From JBBQIY01 sp964618405 (GTDB lineage: Bacteria; Verrucomicrobiota; Kiritimatiellia; RFP12; UBA3636): 5,763 nt of DNA. The translations under genes and the position numbers were made by a program. The stretch is from the NCBI GenBank assembly GCA_964618405.1, contig CAZUAY010000252.1:1-5763 (forward strand), written 5' to 3'. The notes beneath the pieces were generated by a model. It had not been told where the DNA came from. It worked only from the letters and a program-made list of their open reading frames with translations, and did not search any database. Numbering within the stretch: position 1 is the stretch's first letter; every line of letters begins with the position of its first letter. Shown here piece after piece: positions 5,705 through 5,763 of the stretch.

Positions 5705-5763
5705 TGGTAGAATGTCATATCAGCAGAACTCACGAATTTTTTGGGTTTCCCGTGTTTGTGGGG
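5701..5763 (-). CDS. Possible 3' end of an unseen minus-strand gene (partial)
   Basis: From the right edge one minus-strand frame stays open for 20 codons and ends in TAG at 5703-5701, giving a tail that ends KFVSSADMTFYH. The other two minus frames stop within about 15 codons. The only support is position: a minus-strand terminator lies 43 bases downstream, as expected after a real gene. I do not recognise the residues, and 20 open codons are easily due to chance. If not a gene end, the terminator could belong to an RNA gene or to the mraZ leader. Confidence 0.2.
   Translation of the reverse strand, partial: PHKHGKPKKFVSSADMTFYH

Noticed and set aside
5712..5763. A + strand ATG (5712) with a frame open to the window end (begins MSYQQNSR), possible divergent gene
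   Set aside because: Only 17 codons are visible, there is no clear Shine-Dalgarno, and nothing in the residues is recognisable.

Overview
The window holds two convergent bacterial gene blocks separated by a strong hairpin terminator. No rRNA, tRNA, CRISPR array, insertion sequence or phage gene is visible. The organism looks like a bacterium with a peptidoglycan divisome. The FtsI has no PASTA tail, FtsL has a long basic cytoplasmic tail and MraZ is divergent. Together with the anaerobe-associated Fe-S/GGGtGRT pair, this would fit a diderm such as a Verrucomicrobiota/PVC member. That placement is a low-confidence impression, not a demonstrated one.

Left block (+ strand, 1-1895): a plausible sigma70-type promoter (17-45) and a short leader precede a two-gene operon. 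The first gene (108-809) encodes a NifU/IscU-like iron-sulfur scaffold-type protein of 233 aa. Sixteen bases after it comes a 336-aa protein of the GGGtGRT family (826-1836), which is highly conserved but functionally unassigned. A perfect 11-bp stem with a U-tract ends the operon. These two families commonly occur side by side, which suggests one shared but unexplained job involving Fe-S chemistry.

Right block (- strand, 5490 down to 1893): the start of a division and cell wall (dcw) cluster in canonical order. mraZ (transcriptional regulator) is followed by rsmH (16S rRNA m4C1402 methyltransferase), ftsL (divisome bitopic protein) and ftsI (septal transpeptidase, PBP3 type). Intergenic gaps are 14, 8 and 12 bases, so the four are almost certainly one operon. 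The usual next genes (murE, murF, mraY and so on) are absent here; the cluster stops at ftsI, whose stop codon lies inside the U-tract of the facing operon's terminator.

Right edge (5491-5763): mraZ leader DNA with a good Shine-Dalgarno site, a degenerate MraZ-box-like repeat, a minus-strand terminator (5624-5658), an 8-bp inverted repeat that interlocks with that terminator, and a 7-bp tandem triplication that places TAG stops in all six frames. A gene ending near 5701 on the minus strand may lie beyond the edge, but only about 20 codons would be visible.

Most of the window is conserved core gene content. The most useful leads are the unexplained GGGtGRT/Fe-S pair and the small structured region upstream of mraZ.
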